Under the pieces are notes generated by a model, which was given only the letters and a program-made list of their open reading frames with translations, searched no databases and had not been told where the DNA came from. DNA of 64,000 bases from Ochrobactrum sp. BTU1 (GTDB lineage Bacteria; Pseudomonadota; Alphaproteobacteria; Rhizobiales; Rhizobiaceae): positions 620,001-684,000 of the forward strand of contig CP076356.1 of NCBI GenBank assembly GCA_018798825.1. Reading direction: 5' to 3'. Shown here one piece after another: positions 15,715 through 26,976 of this stretch. The translations under genes were made by a program, and so were the position numbers. The first letter of the stretch is position 1; the number at the start of each line of letters is the position of its first letter.

Positions 15715-17082
15715 TTATGCGTTCACGGGAAGCTTGAGCTCCCGCGCCAAAGCCTCCAGCGTATCGCCGAGAATGGCCGTTATTTCTCCGACCTGTTCTC
15801 GACTTACGACCATCGGCGGACAGACGAGGAAATGATCACCCTCGACGCCACCCCGCGTGCGGCGAGAATATACAATCAAGCCTCGTTCATAGGCGAGATC
15901 GACCATGCGCTGATGGGCATTCAGATCCTTCGGCAGCGGCCGCATGGTATCGGGGTCAGACACGAATTCGGCGGCAAGCAGCAACCCCTTGCCGCGCACG
16001 TCGCCGATGAAAGGAAAGCGCTTTTTAAGCCCTTCCAGCTCACCTTTTAGAGCTTCGCCCATGCGGGCGGCATTGCCGACCAGATCAAGACGATCAATTT
16101 CTTCAAGTACCGCCTTGCCCGCAGAACAAGCCAGAGGATTACCGGCATAGGTGAAGCCGTGCAGGAAGCCACCGGCATCCAGAACAGGCTGCACGATGCG
16201 CCCGGGCGCCGCCATCGCGCCAAGCGGGCAATAGCCGGAGGCAAAGCCCTTTGAAAGCGCGATGAGGTCGGGTTTGCAGTTCCAGTGATCACCGCCCAGA
16301 AACTTACCGGTGCGTCCGGCACCGCTCATTACCTCATCATGGATGAGCAAGATGCCATAGCGATCACAGATTTCACGTATACGCGGATAATAACTGTCGG
16401 GCGCGACCAGTGCGCCCGTTGACGCACCACCGATCGGCTCCATGATGAAAGCCAGCACGCTTTCAGCACCCTCTTGCTGAATTTTCTCCTCCAGCATGTC
16501 AGCATATTTCTGGCCACGCTGTTCCATCGAGAGATTGTCGCGGTCGAGATAAGCGGTCGGCGCCGGAACTTTCGGCATCTCGCGCATGATGGGGGCGAAA
16601 GGCTCGCTCAAAGCTGCATAGCCGGTGACAGCCAACGCACCAAGTGTACCGCCATGATAGGAGGGAAAACGCGAGATCACTTTCCAGCGCTTGGACTGTC
16701 CGGTCGCAACCGCCCATTGGCGGGCGAGTTTGATGCACGATTCCACCGCTTCCGATCCACCAGAAACGAAGAAAATCTTGTCCAACCCCTCCGGCATTCG
16801 CTCTGCCGCCATGCGCGCCAGATCTTCGGCCGGTTCGTTTTCGAAGTGGAGGCGATAAGCGAAGGTAACGCGATCCATCTGTGCTTTCATGGCATCGAGT
16901 ACATTGCGATTGCCGTGGCCGATATTGACCACCATCGCACCGCTTGACCCGTCGATGACACGACGTCCGTCCTGATCCCAGATGTAGATGCCATCGGCTC
17001 GATCCACCAGGGGCCTGCGCAGGCGCGACTGGTAGAAAAGATGCGATGCCGGACGTTCGTTTTGTGCTTTTGTGTTGAGCAT
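15715..17082 (-). CDS. Class III PLP-dependent aminotransferase
   Basis: This is a 455-residue omega-aminotransferase. It shows the cofactor glycine loop FFVSGGSEAVE (residues 104-114), SYHGGTLGAL with the PLP-stacking aromatic, IHDEVMSGAGRTG with D249 and E250, and the Schiff-base lysine in DLIALSKGF (K278), with GFTYAGNPLACSA further on. The length is typical of beta-alanine:pyruvate, taurine:pyruvate or diamine aminotransferases. It sits between the amidohydrolase gene and the BKACE gene. The inferred step is removal of an amino group, either from a beta-amino acid to make the beta-keto acid BKACE needs, or from a terminal amine released from the amide. Confidence 0.93.
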   Translation of the reverse strand: MLNTKAQNERPASHLFYQSRLRRPLVDRADGIYIWDQDGRRVIDGSSGAMVVNIGHGNRNVLDAMKAQMDRVTFAYRLHFENEPAEDLARMAAERMPEGLDKIFFVSGGSEAVESCIKLARQWAVATGQSKRWKVISRFPSYHGGTLGALAVTGYAALSEPFAPIMREMPKVPAPTAYLDRDNLSMEQRGQKYADMLEEKIQQEGAESVLAFIMEPIGGASTGALVAPDSYYPRIREICDRYGILLIHDEVMSGAGRTGKFLGGDHWNCKPDLIALSKGFASGYCPLGAMAAPGRIVQPVLDAGGFLHGFTYAGNPLACSAGKAVLEEIDRLDLVGNAARMGEALKGELEGLKKRFPFIGDVRGKGLLLAAEFVSDPDTMRPLPKDLNAHQRMVDLAYERGLIVYSRRTRGGVEGDHFLVCPPMVVSREQVGEITAILGDTLEALARELKLPVNA

Positions 17083-17094
17083 TGCTTTACTCTG

Positions 17095-18735
17095 TCAGCG
17101 CTTGAGATATCGGTTTAGAACATTGGCGGTTACACGCTCGATCATGCGATCGCCGCGTTTTAGTGCCGCAACCCATTCGCAGCTTCCGGCGTGAAAAACC
17201 TCGCCCTTGCCGCGCGGGAAATTGACAATCATGCCGCAGCCGCGCTTTATCCGTTCCACGGCCGCCTCGTCATTGTCGCCAATCAGCGTGTCGGCCACGA
17301 ATTTGGCATCAGCATCGGAGAGGAACTGATCGTCAGCGGGAATATCCGCGCTCTCTTCCTTGAGAGACGACATGCCGAGCGCAAGAATCTGCAAGCCGTC
17401 AGGCGCGCCGCTGCCCTCCTCCGGTTCTGGCAATCCTCCGCGGATCACATAGTCGAGACCGTCAACTTCGTAGCCGAAAGCGTGACCATCGGCACCTAAG
17501 AGATCGCCGTAATAGATGCCAGTACCAGTAAAGGCCCAATGTTCGGGGCGATAGACCGGAAAGCCGCGCACGCCGCGCGGGGCGCAACCACCCCAGCCGA
17601 CATAAAGACCGCGTAACGCATTGAGACCAAACGTCTCTGCTGCGGGCCGTCCGGTTTCCGCGGCTTCCCAGCAACCGCTAGTGCGACGCGGATCTGCAGA
17701 GCGATAGACCGGGTCTTCAGCGCGGGCACGATACTTATAGCAGGTCTGGCGCTTACCATCGTCCTCGAGCCGGGTCTGCCACATGAAATTGCCCGCAAAA
17801 CGCGCCGCATGACCGCCGCCATCGACATACTGATCGACAGCGTCTCGCATCTCCCATGTCCAATATTCGTCATGGCCGACAAAGACGATGCAGTCATAAC
17901 CGTTGAGGATTTCTGGGGAGAAATGCAGATCGTGCTGGCTTGCAAGATCAACCGCATAGCCTTCCCGTTCAGCCCACCGGAAGAACAGGCTATCATAGCT
18001 TGCCCAACCGGAAGACGCATATTTCTTGGAATAGCCATTGGCAAAAGCCCATTCCATATGCGGATAGCGTGGGGGCGCTGCGGGCGGCGTCACAAAATCA
18101 AGCGGCACACGGGGCGCGTCAGCCGGCAACAACACAAAGCCGCGGCAGAACGGACGCTCGATGCTTACCGTCGTCGCATATTGATCGGCATGCGGTCCGG
18201 TAATGCCCTGATAATGGTTGGAGCCGCCCCAGGTATTATAGGCCGTCCACGTGCCAGTCGCGGCAACCTGGAGGATACGACCAGGTTTGCGGCCCGCCGC
18301 AGGGCGCAGGATGAACAAGTGGTAGCATTGAATCCGCTGACCGTTATTGCCTTCGGCATTCAACGTGATCCGGTACGCGCCAGAAGGCCAGTTCTCATCC
18401 GTCTTAAACGAAAATGTAGTCTCCCACCCGCAGCCAACGACTGAAGATTGGGCTGGTGTTTCCTGCCATTTACAATCGATCCCGCGTCTGGAAAAAACTG
18501 GCGTTTCAATCGCCCCATCCCGAACGATATCAATATCGAAACGCGCGGCAGTCGCGCTCACCTGCAGATGCACCGTTGCGCCCGGCAGATAAGAATAGGC
18601 GTCGGTGTAACACCAGATTTCACCTTGCGCCCCATCCATGCCGGGATATTCATAATAATGGCCAAGCACCGCTTCACGCCTTTGCGCAGGCGTCAGCCCG
18701 AAATCGGGAAACTCAGTGACGTTTCTAACGTTCAT
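17095..18735 (-). CDS. N,N-dimethylformamidase large-subunit-like amidohydrolase
   Basis: This 546-residue protein resembles the large (beta) subunit of N,N-dimethylformamidase. A beta-sandwich N-terminus (CYTDAYSYLPGATVHLQVS) leads to the family hallmark ATGTWTAYNTWGGSNHY at 159-175, then VFVGHDEYWTWEMRDAV at 284-300, and a C-terminal GMIVNFPRGKGEVFHAGSC segment. The known enzyme uses mononuclear iron to hydrolyse formamides. No small alpha-subunit gene is present nearby, although the Paracoccus-type enzyme needs one, so this may be a single-subunit relative with another amide substrate. It lies just after the ABC ATPase gene (ten bases) and before the aminotransferase (13 bases), placing amide hydrolysis as the first catabolic step after uptake. 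Confidence 0.85.
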   Translation of the reverse strand: MNVRNVTEFPDFGLTPAQRREAVLGHYYEYPGMDGAQGEIWCYTDAYSYLPGATVHLQVSATAARFDIDIVRDGAIETPVFSRRGIDCKWQETPAQSSVVGCGWETTFSFKTDENWPSGAYRITLNAEGNNGQRIQCYHLFILRPAAGRKPGRILQVAATGTWTAYNTWGGSNHYQGITGPHADQYATTVSIERPFCRGFVLLPADAPRVPLDFVTPPAAPPRYPHMEWAFANGYSKKYASSGWASYDSLFFRWAEREGYAVDLASQHDLHFSPEILNGYDCIVFVGHDEYWTWEMRDAVDQYVDGGGHAARFAGNFMWQTRLEDDGKRQTCYKYRARAEDPVYRSADPRRTSGCWEAAETGRPAAETFGLNALRGLYVGWGGCAPRGVRGFPVYRPEHWAFTGTGIYYGDLLGADGHAFGYEVDGLDYVIRGGLPEPEEGSGAPDGLQILALGMSSLKEESADIPADDQFLSDADAKFVADTLIGDNDEAAVERIKRGCGMIVNFPRGKGEVFHAGSCEWVAALKRGDRMIERVTANVLNRYLKR

Positions 18736-18744
18736 GTCATGACC

Positions 18745-19518
18745 TCACGCGGCTAGATATTTCTTGAGGAAGGCGCGGGTACGCTCCTCTACAGGATTGC
18801 GCAGGATCTGATCCGGCGGCCCCTCTTCCACCACCACGCCGCCATCCATGAAAAGGATGCGGTCGGCGACTTCGGCAGCAAATCGCATCTCGTGCGTGAC
18901 GATCAACATCGTCATATGTTCAGCGGCAAGTTGCTTCATCACCGCATTGACCTCGTCCACAAGCTCTGGATCGAGCGCTGAAGTCGCCTCGTCGAACAGC
19001 ATCACTTTCGGCTGCATGGCGAGCGCACGTGCAATGGCCACACGCTGTTTCTGACCACCTGAAAGACGCGAAGGGTAAACGTCGATCTTGTCGGCGAGCC
19101 CAACCTTTTTCAGAAGCTCCAGGGCCAGCGTGCGTGCAACATCTTTTGTCATACCCTTGAGTTTGACGGGGCCGAGCGTGATGTTTTCGAGCACAGTGAG
19201 ATGCGGAAACAAGTTGAAGTGCTGGAATACCATACCCATCTGCTGGCGCACGGCATTGATGTGTTTCTCGAATGCCTGTCCGGCGAGAGGTTGATTGACC
19301 TGCTCCCCATCGAGCCAGACTTCACCACCATTCAGCGTTTCCAGATGATTAATCGAGCGCAGAAGCGTACTCTTACCTGAGCCGCTAGGCCCAATAATAG
19401 CGATGATCTGGCCACGCGCCACCGACAGGTTGATACCTTTTAGCACTTCCAGCTCGCCATAGGCTTTGCAAGCGCCCTTCACTTCGACCATTGGCCTTAC
19501 GGGGTTGGGGGTGCTCAT
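18745..19518 (-). CDS. Polar-amino-acid-type ABC transporter ATPase
   Basis: This 257-residue ATPase of the GlnQ/HisP class shows Walker [10 protein letters not shown] (43-51), Q-loop [11 protein letters not shown], signature LSGGQ (153-157), Walker B VMLFDEAT and the switch THEMRFA. Its ATG overlaps the stop of the permease gene upstream (ATGA), so they are translationally coupled. It is strikingly similar along its full length to the ATPase at 41224-41988 (for example both contain [20 protein letters not shown]), so the two modules are paralogues. It energises the uptake system whose substrate is presumably an amino-acid-like amide. Confidence 0.95.
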   Translation of the reverse strand: MSTPNPVRPMVEVKGACKAYGELEVLKGINLSVARGQIIAIIGPSGSGKSTLLRSINHLETLNGGEVWLDGEQVNQPLAGQAFEKHINAVRQQMGMVFQHFNLFPHLTVLENITLGPVKLKGMTKDVARTLALELLKKVGLADKIDVYPSRLSGGQKQRVAIARALAMQPKVMLFDEATSALDPELVDEVNAVMKQLAAEHMTMLIVTHEMRFAAEVADRILFMDGGVVVEEGPPDQILRNPVEERTRAFLKKYLAA

Positions 19519-20174
19519 CGCGTTACCTCCACTTTTCTTTCAATCCGCCGCAAGCCGGCTTCCAGAACCAGATTAGCCAAATAATAAATGGCGGCGATGG
19601 TTATATAAAATTCGAACGGGCTGAAGGTTTCGCTGATGGCCAGTTGCGCGCTGTGCACCAGTTCGGCAATGCCGATGATTGAAACCAGCGATGTATCCTT
19701 CAGAAGAACGATCATATTGTTGCCGATGGGTGGTATCGTATTGCGCACGGCCTGCGGGATGACGATGTAGCGCAAGGCCTGTCCATGACTGAAGCCGATA
19801 GACCGCGCTCCCTCCATCTGACCCGGATCGACCGCGACAATACCCGCGCGAATGATATCGGCATTGTAAACGGCAAAGTGCAAACTAAGGCCGATAATGC
19901 CCGCGCCAAGAGCTGGAATATCGATACCGATTTGAACTAGTCCGAAATAGATAAGGAAGAGCTGCAGCAGAAGCGGAGTGCCCATGAACAGCCACATAAA
20001 GAACCGCACCGGCCATGCGAGGATCGCTGGCGCATAAAGCACAACCAGAGCAAATACGATGCCGAGCACGAAGCTCAGGAAAGCCGAAGCAACCGTCAGA
20101 ACAAGCGTCCACCACAGTCCGGTCAACAGCAGTTCCGTATAGGGGGCGACGATGCTGAAATCGAGAGCTTGCAT
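19515..20174 (-). CDS. Amino-acid-type ABC transporter permease (second)
   Basis: This 219-residue integral membrane subunit of the HisM/GlnP class has about five hydrophobic helices. [16 protein letters not shown] is the typical third-helix region, and [20 protein letters not shown] is the cytoplasmic EAA loop that docks to the ATPase. It partners with the permease at 20182-20829 to form a heterodimeric channel. It overlaps the ATPase gene by four bases and starts eight bases after the other permease gene. Confidence 0.93.
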   Translation of the reverse strand: MQALDFSIVAPYTELLLTGLWWTLVLTVASAFLSFVLGIVFALVVLYAPAILAWPVRFFMWLFMGTPLLLQLFLIYFGLVQIGIDIPALGAGIIGLSLHFAVYNADIIRAGIVAVDPGQMEGARSIGFSHGQALRYIVIPQAVRNTIPPIGNNMIVLLKDTSLVSIIGIAELVHSAQLAISETFSPFEFYITIAAIYYLANLVLEAGLRRIERKVEVTR

Positions 20175-20181
20175 TTAGTCC

Positions 20182-20829
20182 TCACTTCGCCGCGAAGCGC
20201 GCGTCGAGAAGATCCACCCCTCGCGCCACGATATAGATGATGATCATGTAGAGAACGGCTGCAACGCCGAAAATCTCAAATGGCTTGTAAGTCGAACCGA
20301 TGAAGCGCTGCGCGGTATAAGTCAGTTCAACCACCGAAATGGTGGAAACCAGCGCCGACCCCTTCAGGAGCGCTATCGTATTAACGCCGAGAGGGCGGAT
20401 CATCACTCGAGCCGCCTGAGGCAGCACGACGAACCGCATGGTCTGGCCGCGCCCAAAGCCAATGGAACGGGCCGCTTCCGTCTGGCCACGATCGACGCTT
20501 TGAATTGCACCACGGATAGATTCAGACATATATGCGCCGATATTCAAGCCCAGTCCGATGACGCCAGCGGCGAAGGGTTCAAGATTGATGCCGATCTGCG
20601 GACCGCCGAAATAGAGAATGAAGAGCTGGACAAGACAGGGCGTGCCGCGAAAGATGCTTACATAGGCTGCCGCGAGCCATCGCAGGATGACCGATCGAGA
20701 CAGGCGCCCATTAACGAGTACAACCGCGACGCCAAGACCCAGCACCAAGGCTAGAGCAGAAATTTGCACAGTCACCCATGCCGCCTCCAGAAAAAACGGG
20801 AGGACGCGCTGCATCAACGCAAAATCCAT
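20182..20829 (-). CDS. Amino-acid-type ABC transporter permease (first)
   Basis: This 215-residue HisQ-like permease has RGTPCLVQLFILYFGGP in a membrane helix and TEAARSIGFGRGQTMRFVVL as EAA loop. It is the first permease after the binding protein, separated from it by 62 bases that contain a strong hairpin. It is closely paralogous to the permease at 42638-43300 (for example both carry VVELTYTAQRF). Confidence 0.93.
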   Translation of the reverse strand: MDFALMQRVLPFFLEAAWVTVQISALALVLGLGVAVVLVNGRLSRSVILRWLAAAYVSIFRGTPCLVQLFILYFGGPQIGINLEPFAAGVIGLGLNIGAYMSESIRGAIQSVDRGQTEAARSIGFGRGQTMRFVVLPQAARVMIRPLGVNTIALLKGSALVSTISVVELTYTAQRFIGSTYKPFEIFGVAAVLYMIIIYIVARGVDLLDARFAAK

Positions 20830-20858
20830 CGGAAAACTCCGGTCTATCGGTTCTCAAC

Positions 20859-20881
20859 CGGCCCGGACATAAGCCGGGCCG
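20859..20881 (-). terminator. Intercistronic hairpin between binding protein and permease
   Basis: CGGCCCGG and CCGGGCCG make a perfect 8-base GC-only stem with a 7-base loop, ten bases after the binding-protein stop. Such hairpins usually protect the abundant binding-protein transcript and reduce read-through to the permease genes. Confidence 0.6.
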
Positions 20882-20891
20882 TGATGACATA

Positions 20892-21677
20892 TCAGCGAAT
20901 ATCGCTGCCAACCCATTGCATCGAGATTTTCTCGTAAGTACCGTCGGCCATGATCTCGTCGAGAGCCTTCTGCATTGCAGCCTTCAACTCCGGATTGTTC
21001 TTGCGAATGGCGATGCCGATGGCAACGCTGCCGCCTTCAATATCCGGCGTGTCAAGCCTGCGGACCTTCTGGCCGGTTTCCTTGATCGCAACCATGACCG
21101 GGATGTTATCGACAACGATGGCATCGACACGGCCTGCATTGAGTTCAAGCATCAGCTCTGGCAAACCTTTGTAGGTGCGGATGCTCCAGCCGCCCTGTTC
21201 GCGTGCCCATTTTTCATGGGTTTCACCGAGCGTGACGCCCAAAGTTTTGCCTTTGAGGTCGTCGAGCTTTTGAAAGGCAGTCTCTTCCTTCACGAAAACC
21301 GCGCGGCCCGCGTGATAATATGGTCCGACGAAGTCCACGGCCTTCTCGCGCTCCGGCGTAATCGTCATGGAGCCAACCACCGTGTCGAACTTGCCCGCCC
21401 GAAGACCAGCAACAATACCATCCCAAGCGGTGGTGATAAGCTGCGGCTTGAGTTGCATGCGCTCGGCAATAGCCGAACCTATGGAGGCATCGAAGCCCAC
21501 GACTTCGTTCTTCTCATTGACAAAATTGAACGGCGGATACTGACCGCTCATCGCAATCTTTAGCTCGCCAGCTGCCTTGATCTTCTCAAGATCGTCCGCA
21601 TGTGCAGGTGCAACCGCCAAGAGTGCGGTGGTGGCGATCGCTGCAGCGGCAATGAAACCTGTGATTCTGTTAAACAT
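20892..21677 (-). CDS. Periplasmic amino-acid-type substrate-binding protein
   Basis: This 261-residue SBP of family 3 has a signal peptide to about residue 27 (ALLAVAPAHA). Then come DLEKIKAAGELKIAMSGQYPPF, VVGFDASIGSAIAERM (the cluster-3 signature), WDGIVAGLRAGKFDTVVG, and the C-terminal ALDEIMADGTYEKIS. It is the first gene of the ten-gene operon and diverges from the LysR gene at 21811. It is paralogous to the SBP at 43416-44189. The ligand is probably a cationic or amide-bearing amino-acid-like compound, judging only from the operon enzymes. Confidence 0.94.
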   Translation of the reverse strand: MFNRITGFIAAAAIATTALLAVAPAHADDLEKIKAAGELKIAMSGQYPPFNFVNEKNEVVGFDASIGSAIAERMQLKPQLITTAWDGIVAGLRAGKFDTVVGSMTITPEREKAVDFVGPYYHAGRAVFVKEETAFQKLDDLKGKTLGVTLGETHEKWAREQGGWSIRTYKGLPELMLELNAGRVDAIVVDNIPVMVAIKETGQKVRRLDTPDIEGGSVAIGIAIRKNNPELKAAMQKALDEIMADGTYEKISMQWVGSDIR

Positions 21678-21810
21678 GCTGTTCCCGACTTCCTTTTGTT
21701 TTTTTCAGAGGCTTTTTGTTGCCTTCCCCTATTCATGATTGCTTTTCTGGATACATTTCGCAAATAGATAATGGGAATAGATTGCATAGATTTCATGAAT
21801 GGAAGATATC

Positions 21811-22770
21811 ATGTCGCTACATCGCCCTGAGCGTCTCGTCTGGGATCTGGATTGGAACCTTCTGCGCAGTTTCGTGGTGATTGCCGAAGTCAAAAGCATC
21901 ACCCGCGCAGCAGAACGCCTCAACCTCAAACAACCAAGCGTAAGCAACGCGTTGCGTCGATTGGAAGAGCGTATCGGCCAGCGGTTAGTGGAGCGCGATG
22001 CTACTAGGTTTGAACTGACGGAAGTCGGCAAACTGCTTTACGAACAGAGCATCGAGGTATTCGGTGCTATCTCGCAACTGCCGCAATTGGTGCGCGGTGT
22101 CGGTGACAATGTGACCGGCCATGTTACTATTTCTGTAGCCAGCCACATCGTATCCCCTCTCTTCGACCAGGCGCTCGCGCTGTTTCATGAACACCATCCC
22201 AACGCGACACTGACGATCACCGTATCCGCCAGCACCGAAGTCGCTCGCCTTGTACGAGAAAAACGCGCCTCTTTTGGCCTTGGCCTTGTAAGCAATCGCG
22301 ATCCTGCGCTTGATTACACCATGGCCTATCGGGAGTTCTTTGGCTTTTTCTGTGGACCGCGGCACCGGATGTTCGGCCAGTCCGGTCTGACCCTTGCCGA
22401 TCTGAAAGGAGAACCATCGGTTTCATTTCAGACCGACCATATTGCTGACGCGCTGCGACCCGTAGCCCTATTGCGCAGTGAAGCCCGACTTTCTCCGGAT
22501 GTGGTCGGCACTTCGTCGAGCCTCGAGGAGGTCCGCCGGATGATCATCACCGGACTTGGCATCGGGCCGCTTCCAGTGCATGTGGTGCGACGCGAGATTG
22601 ATGACGGCCTTCTTTGGCGTCTGCCCCCTTACGATAACCCTCCGGCAATTGATGTTTTCCTGATCCACAACCCTGAGGCCAATCTCAACAAGGCCGAAAA
22701 CGCCATGCTTGCTGGGCTGAAATCTATCATCGCTTCAACGCCGCTTGACGAACGCATTTACAACGATTGA
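21811..22770 (+). CDS. LysR-family regulator of the amide/keto-acid operon
   Basis: This 319-residue LysR protein starts at ATG 21811, five bases after GGAAG; the ATG at 21799 would include the ribosome site. The DNA-binding part is LDWNLLRSFVVIAEVKSITRA with LNLKQPSVSNALRRLEERIG. The effector domain starts near residue 90 (GHVTISVASHIVSPLF). It diverges from the SBP gene with about 130 bases between, so it is the obvious regulator of the ten-gene operon. Its own effector is likely the imported substrate or the released amine. Confidence 0.93.
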   Translation: MSLHRPERLVWDLDWNLLRSFVVIAEVKSITRAAERLNLKQPSVSNALRRLEERIGQRLVERDATRFELTEVGKLLYEQSIEVFGAISQLPQLVRGVGDNVTGHVTISVASHIVSPLFDQALALFHEHHPNATLTITVSASTEVARLVREKRASFGLGLVSNRDPALDYTMAYREFFGFFCGPRHRMFGQSGLTLADLKGEPSVSFQTDHIADALRPVALLRSEARLSPDVVGTSSSLEEVRRMIITGLGIGPLPVHVVRREIDDGLLWRLPPYDNPPAIDVFLIHNPEANLNKAENAMLAGLKSIIASTPLDERIYND

Positions 22771-22797
22771 AGGATTGCCTCATCGCATTCCACACAT

Positions 22798-23688
<891 letters not shown>

Positions 23689-23693
23689 TCACC

Positions 23694-23708
23694 ATAATAT
23701 TTGGTTAT
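23694..23708. promoter_or_regulatory. LysR-box (ATAA-N7-TTAT, T-N11-A) in the divergent promoter
   Basis: ATAA at 23694-23697 and TTAT at 23705-23708 form a dyad that contains the T-N11-A core. It lies between the OccR-like gene and the opine-type transporter operon, close to the regulator start, as expected for the high-affinity autoregulatory half of a LysR site. Confidence 0.6.
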
Positions 23709-23810
23709 GCTCTGGGCTTTATTTCGAATTTGACTGTATTGAGCCCCGCTGTCAAACCACTCCCATAAACGGACCGGCGCTACAAAAGTACCGGGCATAA
23801 AAAGGGAACA

Positions 23811-24542
23811 ATGCAGATGAGTGCGATCAGCGCATATCTGGATTTAATGGGATTTGCCGAAGACGGCTGGGGCTACGATATGCTTCGCGCTACGGGCATG
23901 ACACTTGCAGTAGCCTTTTGCGGCTTCGCAGCAGGCACGGTATTCGGTACCATTGCAGCCGCCGCTTCATTCTCATCGCAACGTATTCTCAGAATGGCAG
24001 CTGACGGTTACTCTACTGTGCTTCGTGGCATCCCTGATCTTCTGGTCATTTACCTGTTCTATTTCGGTAGCAGCGCCGTATTAAGCCAGGTCGGAGCCTT
24101 GTTTGGTGGGCAAGGTTTCGTCAGCGCGCCAATTTTCATCACCGGGGCACTGGCCATCGGTGTGGTATCGGGCGCCTATCAGGCGGAAGTCTATCGAGGG
24201 GCTGTGCTGGCACTTCCAAAAGGCGAGATCGAGGCTGCCAAAGCCTATGGTATGCCAACGCGTCTGCTGTTTCGTCGCATCATGGTACCGCAGGCAGCAC
24301 GCTTCGCCATTCCTGGCATTGGCAATGTCTGGCAGCTCGTTTTGAAGGAATCCGCGCTGATTTCAGTGGTAGGATTGGTGGAACTGATGCGTCAGGCACA
24401 GATCGGCGCGGGATCGACGCGCAAGCCGTTCACATTTTTTCTGACCGCCGGACTTCTTTATCTCGTCATCACATTCGCATCAGGCCTTCTGTTCAAGAAA
24501 GCAGAAAGGCACGCCATGCGCGGCATCCGGAGGGCGGTATGA
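23811..24542 (+). CDS. Opine-type ABC transporter permease 1 (OccQ/NocQ-like)
   Basis: This 243-residue HisQ-class permease starts after AAAGGGAACA. LRGIPDLLVIYLFYFGSSA is the conserved helix region, with LPKGEIEAAKAYGM as EAA loop, and hydrophobic helices cover most of the chain. It overlaps the second permease by four bases. The order permease, permease, ATPase, SBP and the OccR-like regulator match octopine/nopaline transport operons. The insertion VGALFGGQGFVSAPIF is as in the NocQ/OccQ branch. Confidence 0.92.
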   Translation: MQMSAISAYLDLMGFAEDGWGYDMLRATGMTLAVAFCGFAAGTVFGTIAAAASFSSQRILRMAADGYSTVLRGIPDLLVIYLFYFGSSAVLSQVGALFGGQGFVSAPIFITGALAIGVVSGAYQAEVYRGAVLALPKGEIEAAKAYGMPTRLLFRRIMVPQAARFAIPGIGNVWQLVLKESALISVVGLVELMRQAQIGAGSTRKPFTFFLTAGLLYLVITFASGLLFKKAERHAMRGIRRAV

Positions 24543-25263
24543 GCTTCATCGACCTTCCGTTCATGTTCGACAGTTTCCTACAGCTTTGTCGTGGCATCCC
24601 GCTGACGCTTCAACTGATGGGGCTATCGGTTATCAGCGGCGCGGTCCTGGCTCTCATACTGGCCGCAATGCGTCTGTCGGGCAATCTGGTACTCGACCTC
24701 ATTGCGAGGGGCTACATCTTTGTGCTGCGCGGCACCCCCCTGCTCGTCCAACTCTACATAATCTACTACGGTCTCAGCCAATTTCCCGAACTGCGCAAGA
24801 GCTTTCTCTGGCCGTTTTTGCGGGAACCTTATTGGTGCGCGGTGTTGGCTCTGGCGCTCAATACTGCAGCCTATAGTGCCGAAATCATTCGCGGTGGCGT
24901 TTTGTCGGTTGCAACCGGTCAGATCGAAGCTGCTCGCGCTTATGGCATGAGTGGGTTCACCCTCGTCCGTCGTATTCTGGCCCCGCAGGCCCTGCGCCAG
25001 ATGCTGCCCGCCTATTCGAATGAAATCATCTTGATGGTGAAATCCACCGCCTTGGCATCGACGATTACTATGATGGAAGTAACAGGTCTGGCGGCCAAGC
25101 TGATCTCGGCCACCTATCGTCCTGTCGAAGTCTTCATCTCTGCAGGTGCGATCTATCTCCTGTTGAATTTTGTGGTCACCAGAATCTTCAAACTGTTGGA
25201 ATACCGCCTGTCAGCGCACCAGCGTCAGCCTGCGGTCGTGCATGCTTCCTTAGGAAACTCATA

Positions 25264-25264
<1 letters not shown>
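24539..25264 (+). CDS. Opine-type ABC transporter permease 2 (OccM/NocM-like)
   Basis: This 241-residue HisM-class permease has [20 protein letters not shown] at the N-terminus, then [20 protein letters not shown], the segment [20 protein letters not shown] typical of HisM/OccM proteins, and [20 protein letters not shown] as EAA loop. Stop and start overlap with the ATPase gene. It forms the channel with the preceding permease. Confidence 0.92.
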
Positions 25265-26905
<1,641 letters not shown>

Positions 26906-26918
26906 GCCGAAGCAATCA

Positions 26919-26938
26919 GGCCTGACAATTGTCAGGCC
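26919..26938 (+). terminator. Perfect 20-base palindrome between binding protein and oxidase genes
   Basis: GGCCTGACAATTGTCAGGCC lies 14 bases after the binding-protein stop and 39 bases before the oxidase start. With no T-run it is more likely an mRNA-stabilising or partial-termination hairpin than a full terminator. Confidence 0.6.
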
Positions 26939-26976
26939 CGCCTCTCCCACACTGTGACAACAGATTGAAACTAAGA

